DNA of 64,000 bases. Source: Trametopsis cervina. Lineage: Eukaryota; Basidiomycota; Agaricomycetes; Polyporales; Irpicaceae. The stretch lies in NCBI GenBank assembly GCA_022385755.1, contig MU278367.1, positions 492,680 to 556,679 on the forward strand. Reading direction: 5' to 3'. The position numbers and the translations under genes were made by a program. Under the pieces are notes generated by a model. It made no database searches. It saw only the letters and a list, made by a program, of their open reading frames with translations, and was not told the origin of the DNA. Each line of letters begins with the position of its first letter. The first letter of the stretch is position 1. Shown piece by piece: positions 44,571 through 55,731 of the stretch.

Positions 44571-46309
44571 TCACTTCTTCTCTTCAAATGGATTCTCAAC
44601 ATAATCGAGTTCATCCTCGTCCTCGTCATCGTCCTTCGGGCGTTGTGCCGACACTTGGGGTGAGAGCAGCGATACGGGGCGTTTCGGTAAGAGCCCAAAC
44701 TTCGTCGCGTCCAGCGGACTGCCGGACTGTGTCGTCGGCGGTCGGGGAGTCTCTGTTGAAGGAGCTGCGGCCGGAGCAATACTTGGTTCCGGCATGCTTG
44801 TTAGCACCGGCGGGGGCTGAGTCTGAGCGGGAGGAGCATGGGCGGGTGCGGGCTCAGCTATGTCTAAATCGCAGATACAAGCAGTACAATAATCAGTGTT
44901 TGTTTATCATCATACGATACATGGGAGAGTGCAACGTACCACTAACATCGTAACCAGAGATTGCGGGAGGCTGGGTCGGCGGAGGCGAGGTTGTCACAGG
45001 TGGCGGAACACCCTGACTCGCCACGCCGCCGCGTCCCCCGCCAACTCGCTGCCAGCCGTCGGCATACTGCGAGCCGTAATACTGGCTTGCGCTGTGTCTG
45101 TCCATCCTACCTCCATTCTCTGCGAGGTAGGAAGGCGCAGTCGCGGCAGAACCGCCTTGGTTGTCGTAATTTGAGGGACCTCCCCAGGAGGGCGGCGGGT
45201 GTGTGGGCGGTGCTTGTCCTGTGCTGCATGCCCGGAATGTACATAAGTAAACAGGGGAAAGGGGAGTGGTTGGCACAACGTACCGGTTCGTATCCAACTC
45301 ATTGATCTTGGCTTTCACTTTCGAAAATATAGACGAGAAAGTACGTTTGCCACCTGAATGAAAATGAAGTCAGTCAAGAATTTGGAACGGAACAGCATGT
45401 AAACGTACTCTCTGCGATCTGATTGAAGGTCTCCTTGATCTCGTTGAAGTCGGGTGCCGGGCCAGCCCCTGGAAGAGCATTATTATGCGGCTGACCCTAT
45501 GATTGGCTCAATACTGTTGTAAGGTGACGATCTGCTAACATAGAAACGAACCGTTCGCGCTGCGTACGGCACTTGTCCGTCATCTGAGGGCCGCCTTGGC
45601 CAACTCTGACCCGTAGCTCTTGGCGGTTGCTGCTGCCCTCTCGCATTTCTATCATCCTCAAGCTGCAATTGGCGCGCCAAGGCCTCGTCCAACTCGAGCG
45701 AAGTCGGCTGCGGCTGCGGAGGCTGCTGCGTAGACACGTAGCTTGGGTCTGACATGCCCAGCAGCAGGTCGACCGCCGCGTCCTGGTTGTGGTCTACTGA
45801 CGCGAGCACGGACTCCCTACAGTCAACTGTGGTATCAGTGCATGCAAACATATGTGTGATAGCAAGCTGGATACGCACAGAAGGGTATCGTCAAAGTCAG
45901 GGAACATTCCCTTGAGCGCAGCAACGCTTGGATCGGTGTTGTGCTGCGGTTCAGGAGGCGGGAGCTCGTCCGCAACATGTGTATGCGTCGCAGTCTGGGT
46001 TGCCATCGCGTTTCCTGCAGCGGTTGTCGCGTCGAAGTCCGGGCGTGGTGGAAGAGCAGGAGCACCTTTGTGCTGATGTGAGCCAGCAAGCGTGTAGCTA
46101 TCGATTACGGTCACACCTTCGCTCGTTCCGGAGGGAATATCATGATTGGCCGCAGCGTTGGTGGGAGCCTGAATCTGATCGTCAGGCCTAATCTGAGCAT
46201 CTGCCGGAGATGTCCCCGGTTCAGTTGTTACGGGCGGTGGGTCGTTGGAGGATAAGAAGGGGTTGGTTGACTGCTGGTTGGGTGGCTGGTGTTCGTCGGT
46301 AGCTGCCAT
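44571..46309 (-). CDS. CUE-domain protein, Cue5-like
   Basis: CUE domains bind ubiquitin; yeast Cue5 and animal Tollip link ubiquitinated aggregates to Atg8 in autophagy. About six exons; exon 1 is 46309-45879 and exon 2 starts at 45816. The N-terminus is proline/threonine-rich (NPFLSSNDPPP). The CUE domain spans the first intron: SVAALKGMFPDFDDTLLE joined to SVLASVDHNQDAAVDLLLGM. The methionine-phenylalanine-proline and dileucine landmarks are both present. Then come LELDEALARQLQLEDDRN, a basic/coiled segment (FNQIAE, GKRTFSSIFSKVKAKINEL) and a disordered region containing GWQRVGG. That last segment is a possible W-x-x-V Atg8-interacting motif. The C-terminus is acidic (DDDEDEDELDYVENPFEEKK). 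Autophagy-receptor function is inferred from the CUE plus candidate AIM layout. Confidence 0.85.
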
Positions 46310-47630
46310 GGTGGATGGTAGTGGTGGTAAGTAAAGTTGCAGTACATAGCTGCGGCGTATATGAGATCATGAAGTGAGAGGCGCCCGCAGCGATATCGGA
46401 CTGCGGCTCGAATTGGCGCGTCACGGTTTCTGTTATTCTCTTCCACCATACGATCTACTTGGAATTTGGAGACTTGTGTGCTACGGCTACGGATCAGTGG
46501 CAAACGGTGCTCGGAATACGATGAGTACTTTCCTCGCATGATTAAACCCGGTATATGTGAGCTGCAGCCTGAGTATGAACATGGACTTGTCCGACCTCGA
46601 CTTTCTGAATCTTATGTTATTTATTTGCTAATTAAACAGTCCTGGTGGCTCTGGGGAACAGGGAATATTGTAAAGTCAACTTGTCGAATTCATTCGCTCA
46701 CAGTCCTTGCAATAGACCAAACACGAAGATCTGCCTCAGCGGAGCGAAACATGAAAATGTCGAAACATTCGCGCATATCATATTATGGCTGTTGCTCGAT
46801 GCCATCAAGGGTGAGTTCTCTGTTCTATAACACCTAAAGCTTGTACTGAAACCCGGTCTGTTCATCAGCGGCCCAACTACTTTAACTTACTGAGCCCATC
46901 TAACGCAGGCGTCATTGTTAGGCCTTGTACTCGTCGAGTCTCTTGCCCACCACCAAGGGGACAATGCAAGCACTGAGGGAAAACCTGCGAAGACAGATAA
47001 GCGTTATTGTTTCTCTCTCTCTCGGAAAACTGCGATGAGCCGTTGCTCCGCTTAACCACGAATAGCCTATGCATGCAAGCTACTGTAACGTCTCAGGTTG
47101 TGGAGTTCAGTGGTGCGCTAAACAGCCGGAGAGCATACATAGACACTAATATCGGGGCCACGAAACTCCCAGTCCTCACTATCTGCGTTCTTTGAGTTGT
47201 TCAGGAACTGGATGAACAGTCTGCGCTTTGCACTACCGTGTGCAGGCAGCCCCAGCGCAGACTGCACAGTTGTCAGCCGTGAGTCAACCAAATTTACGTC
47301 AGAAGTATATAGTGACACTTATCCGTACCCCATTCGCTCGTTTCAAGGTTGTTTCCGACGAATTGAATTGTATGATCCCTATTTTCCACCCAGCTGGAGG
47401 GCGCAGCATCTCGTTAAGCGCCCATGAGCGGTTCACAGGTGGAGCACGACCAGGGCCACCAGGGGCGCCCCGCTACCCACAAACGAGTTAACAACACTCC
47501 ATGGCTCCACCCACTTGCCCAAACTCTCATGTTCAAGTGGCTGCTCCTTGAGGGGCTCATGCGTTTAGTGGCTCTCGCACAGCCATGTCGCTATCCCGAC
47601 CCCACTGACGTCGAGCCTTCGTCGCACAGT
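46310..47630. other. Intergenic region
   Basis: No gene was recognised in about 1.3 kb between the divergent CUE gene and the small coiled-coil gene. Open frames up to 123 codons lack splice support and domain features. Confidence 0.5.
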
Positions 47631-47637
47631 ATATAAC
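47631..47637 (+). promoter_or_regulatory. TATA box of the small coiled-coil gene
   Basis: TATATAA lies 146 bases before the start codon at 47777, upstream of a probable 5'-UTR intron (GTACGT at 47713 to CAG at 47776). Confidence 0.55.
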
Positions 47638-47776
47638 TAGCGTTCTGCTGAACTATTTGGTCTTCACCAAGTCAATCACCTCACACCCCCTTCGACCAAT
47701 CATCCAACAACAGTACGTCACCCTTCGAAGTTCTACTCGTATCGTATATTGTACTCACGTCTTCTTGCCACTTCAG

Positions 47777-48287
47777 ATGCCTCTCTTCAAGCACAACAAC
47801 CCATCTCCCCCACCCCCTCAGTCTCCCCCACCGAGTCGCTCTCGCTCAATGTTCTCTCGCAACCGAAACACCTCAGACCCTGCAAATAACAGTACCAGTG
47901 ATTACGATGACCAGCACAACACTCGTTCCGGCGGCCTCTTCTCACGTCGCCGATCGTCCTCGTCCTCTTCTAATTCTAGGAACGGGGACTTGAAACATGA
48001 CCCCTCCATCCGTGCTGCGCGCCAGAAGGTCTCCGACGCAGAGACCTCTGAACGCATGGCCGATCAGGCCCTAAACCAAGCCCGCATGGCTGTGAGGGAG
48101 GCGCGCCAGCACGTCCAAATGTTGGAACGTGAAGCGCTCGAAGAGTGCGTTGATCTTATTCTTACTTGGGACGTCCGTATCCTGATCATATCTTTTACAT
48201 CTGTTCAGTGCAAAGCGCGCAAAGGCCAAGCAAGCTGAAGCGAAGACTGTCAGCAAGAGTGCAAGAGGTCTTGGCCGTCACGGGTGA
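47777..48287 (+). CDS. Small coiled-coil protein of unknown function
   Basis: 148 residues from exons 47777-48144 and 48209-48287 (GTGCGT..TTCAG). The N-terminus is proline/serine-rich (NPSPPPPQSPPPSRSRSM) with arginine-serine motifs (LFSRRRSSSSSSNSR). From residue about 80 there is a charged alpha-helix with heptad-like spacing, RAARQKVSDAETSERMADQA and LNQARMAVREARQHVQML, running into an alanine/lysine-rich end (AKRAKAKQAEAKTVSKSA). I know of no named family, though proteins like this (basic low-complexity head and a late coiled coil) recur in Agaricomycetes. The start codon comes directly after a CAG acceptor, so the leader appears to be spliced. A TATA box at 47631 suggests regulated or strong expression. 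Confidence 0.75.
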
Positions 48288-48694
48288 ATAGTTGATGAAT
48301 AATTTCATCACACCCGCTATTCCGTACCCCCAGTATACCCTTACTACAATATGGATCTTCACCTTTGTCTCTCTTATATTACAACGATAATAGTACTTCA
48401 CGAACTTAACGATATTATTCACTATAACTCGATGTCTGCGTGGCAAATTTCCTAATGATCCACAATGCACACAATGAGCCTAATACCCTCTAAACCGAAA
48501 TTCTTACCATCGTTTCGTGTTCGCTTCGTCTGACGTAACGTAGAATGCGCGGGACTGGCTGCACAGTCCTCGTGGCGTGGGAACACATCACGTGAGCAAC
48601 ATGAATGGATGCGGTTCTGTCACTGCGTCAACTGCCGTCTACTGGACGATACGACTACTACGAGCTGTAACTTTCATTTTTGTGACTAGCAAAG
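48288..48694. other. Intergenic region
   Basis: Holds the AT-rich 3' flank of the small coiled-coil gene and the short promoter of the Vps3844-type gene. Nothing else was recognised. Confidence 0.5.
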
Positions 48695-49943
48695 ATGCGA
48701 GCAGCACGCTCTTTTGCGTTTCTCTGCGCTCTGGTTCAACTCGCCAACGCAGTCACTGTATACCTCCATCCGCCACCAGCTGTAGTCCCTGCGCAGCTGA
48801 CTGCAACGCGCGCAAACCTCGCTATCTCGCGTCACCTGAATCTGGAAATGTTTGAGAAGCTTGGGGATGATGAAGAGAGCTGGGAGGGCTCCTTGGTGGG
48901 GAACGAGCATGGCTTCGTTGGGACGGGTGCTAAGGACGGTTTGCTGATCGCTATGAGTGAGGAGGATGCAAAAGGTACGTCTCTTGCGCACTCTGTCACA
49001 AGTATGCGTCTTACGAGACAAACGGTGGATGGTAGATGTTCTTCCTTCCACTTTGCGATCAACCTTCGAGCTTCCAAGTCCTGCAGTGGACTCGCTTACC
49101 CCTTTGGTACGCAGCTACCTCCACCGAGCCACTCAAGTCTACCCGACAGTTGCATCCGAATCTTCATCGCTCTACTCGTCTAAGGCAGCTCAGTTTATCG
49201 ACATATTCTCCGCGCCTACGGAGGCAAACCAGGCGTTCATCTCCTCGGCGTCGGCTCTCGTTGACTACCTGGACGCCTTGGATTCACAATCGCCCTCTTC
49301 CTCGAATGCTCCTGAAAGCTTCGGTGCTTTCGAGCTCAGCGGGCTCAAGGGTCTGGCGGAACAATATGGCGTAAACTCGGAGTCGTACCGCACAGCCGTT
49401 GCTTTCATACAGTCTGTCTTCGCCAGCGCGCTCGCGCATAACGATCTTCACCTCGTCGTCGTTACGTACCCTACCGACTCTTCTCTATATCAGAGACAAA
49501 CCGACGACCCGCAATCCCCTCTGCCCATACCGCATCCTGCGGAGCCCATTGGCTCCGTGTCGACCTGTTTCCAGAGTGCGGACGTATGCACGAACTCGAC
49601 GGGCGGATGCAGCGGACACGGAGAATGCGTGGCTGCGACGAAGGCAGGAAGGACGTGCTATGTATGCACGTGTCTTTCAAGCCGGAATGAGAAGGGGCAG
49701 AAGGAAGATTGGGCGGGACAGGCGTGCGAACGGAAGGATGTCTCAGGGTGAGTTCTGCTGTTGATTGCTTTGTTCTGAGCTCCACTGATCGTTGCGCATA
49801 GGCCGTTTGTTCTGCTGGCGGGCACGACTATTGCGCTTATCCTCCTTGTGGGAGGGTCTGTCGCGCTTCTGTCTGCTGTTGGATCGACGGCATTGCCGAG
49901 TACGCTTACCGGAGGGGTTGCTGGTGGCAGCAAGAGAGAATAA
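48695..49943 (+). CDS. Vps3844-type (DUF3844) ER/secretory membrane protein
   Basis: 377 residues from exons 48695-48974, 49036-49747 and 49802-49943. A signal peptide (MRAARSFAFLCALVQLANAV) opens a luminal domain with ATRANLAISRHLNLEMFE and VDSLTPLVRSYLHRATQV. The C-terminal DUF3844 signature is a cysteine-rich EGF-like block: STCFQSADVCTNSTGGCSGH, GECV, CYVCTC, WAGQACERKDVSG. A single membrane helix follows (PFVLLAGTTIALILLVGGSV) with a very short cytosolic tail. The last intron sits exactly between the cysteine block and the membrane helix. Fungal relatives are annotated as vacuolar-sorting or ER proteins; the molecular role is not settled. Confidence 0.88.
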
Positions 49944-51045
49944 GCACGCTTTCTGACGAGGACTCTTTACCCGCAATATCAATAACATGCTCCTTGCAAA
50001 GTAATGACCTATTTTTCGTGTTCGCCGATGACGGCCGTTGTTCCTCACCTTCGTGCTATAATGCGTCTGTACGTCGGTTTCAGAGTAAGGTAAGCAACAT
50101 CTCAATCACATTCCTTTCTTCCCGCGGTTCTGACACATTTTGGTAGCGCTGTTCCTGATATACAAATACTAACGAAGCCTTGAACATCAAACCCCTGTAC
50201 AAACATTGATGGTCTCTGGGTCTATCGCTGAGCGGATCGGAAGTTCATTTCCAGTCAAATGAAGCCACGTCTCATGCGCCACGGAGTGTCGCTGGGTTGG
50301 AATACAAAGTCCTATTCGTCAGTCACTCCGAGGGCGTCGCGACCGCATTGTTTCGTATACGGATGGAAAAGGCAAGCATTGTTTTGGTATTGTTTTCCGA
50401 GCCGACCCTGAGCTGAACTGCCTTGAACGGCGTTTCGTTCCTCTTCTATGCGCATGCTCCGGGATGTATCGTCGTCCGCACGTCATCCCGTTGCTGCTAT
50501 CGAACGTCGGGGCGGTACGGTTGTTATAGCTCCCCTGTGAACGTCCGCCCTACACAATGGCGGTGGGCATAACTTCTCTTTCACCTGCTTCCTCAGTAGC
50601 TTGATAGACGTTAGCTGATAGCTCAATTCGCTTATTCTTTGTAGTGCTGTAGCGGTTACCAGGCCATCCTCTCTGGCGTGGCCTCTCATCAGGTCGGCGG
50701 TTGTTTTATTGTTTGCGCTAGTAGACGCCGAGTATGGGTATCGTTGATACCTGCATCTACTTGAAGGCACGTCAGGGGTGCGAATCGAACGGCGTTTTGG
50801 ATGGATGCGGTTCTAGGATTCTCAAATCATGAAACTACTATAAGACATGGGTGATTAACACAGAACATCTCTCCATCCTCCCCGGCTACGTTTGAACTCG
50901 CATACTGCAGGTACAGTTTCGGTTCATTGCTCACACTTCCCTCCAATCATCTCCGTGCACCGACGGTCCTCAGCTTGCGTCTTTACAAGATACATATCAT
51001 ATTCCCGGTATAATATTCCCGAATTTCCGTCTCTTTTTTGCGCCC
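49944..51045. other. Intergenic region, 1.1 kb
   Basis: No gene was recognised. The only open frames are short. A GCGAATCGAAC string near 50780 resembles part of a tRNA T-arm but has no pairing stem or acceptor partner. Confidence 0.5.
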
Positions 51046-52729
51046 ATGTACAGTATTCAAGCGGACTCGGACCTTGGTGATAACCAGTCGGTTTGGAAAC
51101 GTGTGTTCCAGGGTATCATGGACCGAGCGGACACCTATCGATTCACAGGCTTCGTCAACCTTCACGATGCGGTGGAGGCCGTCCATGTAGAGACCTACTA
51201 CGATCTTTGCGAGAAGCACAACTCGTAAGTCGATCGTCTTTCCCTATTCAATCGCCTAACGCAGATTCACAGGCTTAACCTCGAGCGGGACGAACTGGTA
51301 GAAGCGTTTGACAGTAAGAACAAAAACAGAGACACAAGCACCGATGACGACAGTGTAGCCGTGGGTACCGAGAACTTGAATAGCGAGTTAGCCGTGCTGG
51401 TGGCTCGCGCGAGCAACCACAACGCTCGTGCTAAGGTATTTTCTTTCAACGTACTTGTATGTGCCTCACATTTCAGAGCATTGGCTCCACCATTAGCCTG
51501 TGACATGACGAGTTGCGAGCTGATGCAGATGCGTTGCAGAAAGCGCTGGAGGATCTGGACATACACAAACGGACTCTACGGTGCCCCGACTTGTCTTCAT
51601 ATCGTTTCCCCGAACCTGCAGCATCGGAAATCGACGAGGCTATGCTTGTCGATGAAGGCATACCTACGCCACCCAGCGGTTCCGCAGATAGTACCGACAC
51701 GGTGGCGCTCACCGATGTGGATGTAGTTATGGGTTTGGACACATCAATACCGACGCAGGCACCCTCTTCTAACCACCTGAAGCGCAAGAGTAGAGAAACA
51801 GATTTAGACGAGCAAGAGGTTGAGCGCATTGTGAATCTCCGTTTGGATCCTGACGAACCAGGCGTGGAAACCGCCGCGTATTCTGCTCTGGGTCTTTACA
51901 ACGTTTCGAGGATAAGTAGGCTGAGAAGGAGGACAAGCCTACATATTAGTACGTTTCCATGGCTATCTGGATGTGGCGTGCAGCGAGCTCATCTAATGGT
52001 ATACTTTTCAGCCAACGAGTCTGAACATCTTCCTGACCTAGCTTTCCCTGTGGATGGCCCTGTGATAGGTGAGTGCACTGTCTAGATCCACACATGACAC
52101 ACTGAACTGATTGTCATCTGAAAGACCCTGTCTTTCCTGTGCGTGGTACCGCAGGCGATGGTATGTACGCTCATTATGACGTGGTCAGATATCATCCTGA
52201 TCATATGTGACGAAAGGTCTTTGTGATGAAGACCAAATGCTCATACACCTGCCGTCTCCGAATGTCGAAGGGTTCGAGGAGATAGTCGGATACCTTCCTC
52301 CATCTGTTGATCGTATGTACCGTGCGATTTGCAAAGTATCAGAAGAGCTGACAATAAGGAAAACCACCTAGGGTCCCTATTGAAAGAGATATTCCTATCC
52401 ATACCGAAAAACACTGACAGCACTGCACAGTCGGATGCAATCGCGCATACCATCGCCTCCCTATACCCTTCCCTAGATAGCAAGCGGATAGTCTCCGACG
52501 TCCTTGCTTATCGCAGTCGCCAAAGCCCAACTATATCGCCTCCGTGCGCAGATACACAGATGTTACAATTGGGTCCACCGAGCTCTTTACTAGGAAAGCT
52601 GAATTCCAAGTTGCCGACGCCCTCGACGAGAACGAACGACAAGCTAGGGAAAGAGTTATGAGTGGATCCGTAAGGCGAAAACTGGAATATCGGGATGCGA
52701 TCACCGATGGCAGACTCGCAGAGGATTAG
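51046..52729 (+). CDS. Unrecognised multi-exon protein, possibly interrupted
   Basis: At least seven exons with good splice sites. Exon 1 is 51046-51224 (GFVNLHDAVEAVHVETYYDL), exon 2 is 51273-51435 (NLERDELVEAFDSKNKN). A helical exon reads LRADADALQKALEDLDIHK and is followed by MLVDEGIPTPPSGSADST, then HLPDLAFPVDG, MLIHLPSPNVEGFEE, LLKEIFLSIPKNT and IAHTIASLYPSLDSKRIV. I recognise no domain. Two problems appear. After the strong acceptor at about 51475 the frame hits TGA after eight codons (SIGSTISL), just before the helix. Near 52525 the frame SDVLAYRSRQ gives way to a coding-like frame one base off (YIASVRRYTDVTIGS, ADALDENERQARERV) ending at the stop at 52727. A later acceptor (GACGAG at about 51512) would avoid the first problem; no intron fixes the second. 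Confidence 0.6.
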
Positions 52730-54512
52730 AGCGTAGACATCTGGCCGCCATGGGTCTTTTGCTGAAGACCAGATCGTGATCCACTATGACCGGTATAATG
52801 GGCCCCACGGAGCGCGGTGGGCAGGCGGGTCGTGGGCAGTATAGGCTCGTAGAGTATAGCCGTTATATTCCTAGGGTTGAATAATATCATTTCTGCAGTA
52901 CAGTCATTGGCGAAGCCACAGCCGCAGAATCATGCCGTGCTATATGTCCAACGGTTCGACACACAGTAAATGTTTAGCGCAATTAGGACATAGCAAAGGT
53001 GTGCCAGGTATCTGAAGATCCGGACTCGAGACATCCATACATAGGCACCATACCACCTGTGTATAGGATAACGTGTTTACCACGATCGAGTGAGCAGAGT
53101 GCGTATGTGGCCTCTTTACTTGCTGTCAGGTGCGCATTTTTAATGCTTACTGTACTGCGATCTAAACACGGAGCTGACTTACTAACACATGCGTTTAGGT
53201 TGTGATTTTGTATATGCCGGTCAAGTCGGCTGCCAAGGGTTCCAGGGTTTACAACAAACCCAATAACGATAGACCGCCGCGAATTTGTACGTGCAGAGAA
53301 AAAGTGGCGCAGGTAGCACGAGGGATGCTCAGGACCCCTGACCGCGAGCCAACCAACAGTGTCGAAACATACCACTCAGATATATCTGTGCTAATCCCCG
53401 CTTGTTACTGAACAAGATATCTATGCCAACTTGGAGTCATGGCGTCCCCTGCGCCACTTACTCCTGTGCACACATTTTTGCGGCGGTCGTTATTGGGATT
53501 GCTGGAAATCCACCCATCCGCCAGACTAAAGTTTGAGATAGAGGTTCTCCACCAAGCTGCGTGAACTCAGATTCAGGCCCCTCTCAGGGCCTCTGGCCTG
53601 TGCTGCTTCCTCCATTAGAGTATTTTGGCTGCGAGAAATTTTTGCATTTTTCTGTGGACTTGGAGCTGTTGGAAATATCCGAGTGGTGCAGCAGGCGCGG
53701 TATTTTTCTGAGTGAATGAGCCAGAAAGCTTCAGTGATCGGTGAGCGACATGTTCAGCGCTCAAATAGCCAAGATTTATAGATCCGGACGCCACTGGAAG
53801 TTGGTGCGCTGGGGCTTAAAATTTGGTTAAAAAACCTCAAATACCCTGCTGCCAGAATGCTCTATTACAGAACATTAATTCCACACCCCTAATAGCAGAA
53901 TGACTGTCATGATCCACACAGAGAAGATGTCCTAGGTGGTCTCATAAATCTGTACAGATAGGCTACCCGCTCCGATTCTGGAGCTACTATTTCAGGTGTG
54001 CTTAGAGAGCCCAGCGCTCAGGTCTGGTGGTTAGTACTATGATCAATCAGCTGCCACGGCTTGTGTGGTGGTCTATTTAGACTGTAGCGTCTCTTGCAAT
54101 CCATGTCATCTATGCGGCCAAACATAGCACCAAGCGCCGGAAGGGCGACTATCAGACAAATGATTTTGAGGCACGTTTAAGCACTCACCAAGTACAGTAC
54201 ACCAGACGTTTAGTCCTTGTTATAGATCCGTGCATCACTGTCCAGTAACGGCCAAACAATCGCGGCGCACCACTGACCCACCAATTTCCCGTCTGGGAAT
54301 GAGACTAAGGGAATATTACAGTGAAATACACACTTTGGTTATCACTCAAGAATATGACAAGGATGTGGAAGCGAGTTGCATACGAAGGCACGAATACACA
54401 TGGTCAAGATGCTAGTATTGTAAATATCTGTAAGTCTGGAATTCTCCGGCGTCTTATTGCCTCAAGCCATAGCTGTACTTAAGACCTCCCAACGATTCTA
54501 CATGCATTTAAG
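52730..54512. other. Intergenic region, 1.8 kb, possible decayed repeats
   Basis: No gene assigned. A 42-codon frame from the ATG at about 53438 (MASPAPLTPVHTFLRRSLL, LKFEIEVLHQAA) looks coding-like but has no continuation. Two copies of TTATAGATCCG plus CACTG occur at 53776 and 54220. AT-rich tracts lie around 53630-53900. Confidence 0.45.
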
Positions 54513-55223
54513 ATGATCACCATGGCCCAGTTTTTTCCATCCACCACTATCGAGTTTCTTATGGCAGGATGCTATCTGCTTCATCAACTCTCGAAATTCG
54601 TTAGACCCTCGTCCGCCGCAATACAAGTCATTCACACTACAATGCATTACCTGAACATGGCGGCAGCGGACCTAAGGAAGCAGACGAAGCATATGCCGAA
54701 GGAAGAATCGTTCGCGCTCCTGGAGCAATGGCAGCAGTAAGTGGCCGGGTATGTGTGCATTTCGTCTTCGCTCATGCTCTAACGCGGAACTTGCAGCATT
54801 TGTGCAAAAGAGAAGGCTATCTGCCGGGAAGTTGCCGCAACAGCAGAATATAAGCTCTTCCATTGGACCAGCCTGCTGATGCAGATCGGAGACATACAAA
54901 GAGAGGCTCACATCTTTTTGCTTTTTGTGGAGGTATGTGAATCTCGCAAGTATAGGTCAGGAAGTGAAGTATTGAACAACGTACATACCGCAACATCTAG
55001 CTCTCCGTGATGTTTTACAGCTTCGCCGCACAAAAACCTTGTTATAGACCGCCAAATGTATCAGGTATGTTTAGCTATATTTTCGTAGGCATGACGTAGG
55101 GCTTACTATGATTGGTCAGGACGCTTCTATGACCTGTATAATGACGAACCCTCCGAAGCGACCGACGCATTCGAGTGTGATATCGCCGACATACTGCAAA
55201 CAGAGCAGGTCATGGATGTTTAA
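54513..55223 (+). CDS. Unrecognised 175-residue protein, four exons
   Basis: Exons 54513-54736, 54797-54932, 55001-55064 and 55120-55223 join in frame through GTAAGT/GTATGT donors and CAG/TAG acceptors. The protein starts MITMAQFFPSTTIEFLMA and has amphipathic helices (LLHQLSKFVRPSSAAIQV, KEKAICREVAATAEYKLF, IGDIQREAHIFLLFVE). It ends acidic (YNDEPSEATDAFECDIAD, ILQTEQVMDV). No motif, signal peptide or clear membrane segment places it in a family. The consistent splicing and codon pattern support a real gene that is too fragmented for simple ORF calling. The TAA at 55221 is followed by a run of A. Confidence 0.6.
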
Positions 55224-55731
55224 AAAAAAACTATCGGTCTAACATCTTACCTGCTCCTTCTTTCTCTAGTATGGTGATATTAGACCTATTTTACCCTTTT
55301 TTTTGCCAAAAGACAAGGGGGGTCACTGTAGAGACGGGGAATATAGGATGGAGCTGCATACACGCGCAGGTATATCCACCCCTTGCTGCATACCCACCTG
55401 TGTATGACACTCCACAAACACGCTCCTTGGCTAGCTTAGTCTCATATTTACGAGCACCATCATATTCGGATGTCCGTTCTGTAATAAGAGTTCACCTTTC
55501 TCCTAACGTCTCGTTAACGCATGAACACTTTCGGGTCTCAATAAATGCTTACCGAGTGCTGCAGTACCACCAAGCGATTGCAAGTCCCGATAACCGGCCA
55601 GAGTGGGATCGAACAGAAATCAAACACTCAAGCCGAACATAGAAAATCCGGGATTATGGATTGAGCTCCACCTATGTACATGTACGTCGCTCAGGCCCGT
55701 CAGAATTCGCCAAGCTTAGTAGCCGCGTCAT
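55224..55731. other. Intergenic region between convergent genes
   Basis: Contains T-rich DNA at about 55255-55310 and the 3' ends of two convergent genes. A 123-codon plus-strand frame (55271-55642) has no supporting features. Confidence 0.5.

Noticed and set aside
50770..50800. GCGAATCGAAC as a possible tRNA T-arm on the minus strand
   Set aside because: The five bases on either side of the loop do not pair and no cloverleaf can be drawn.
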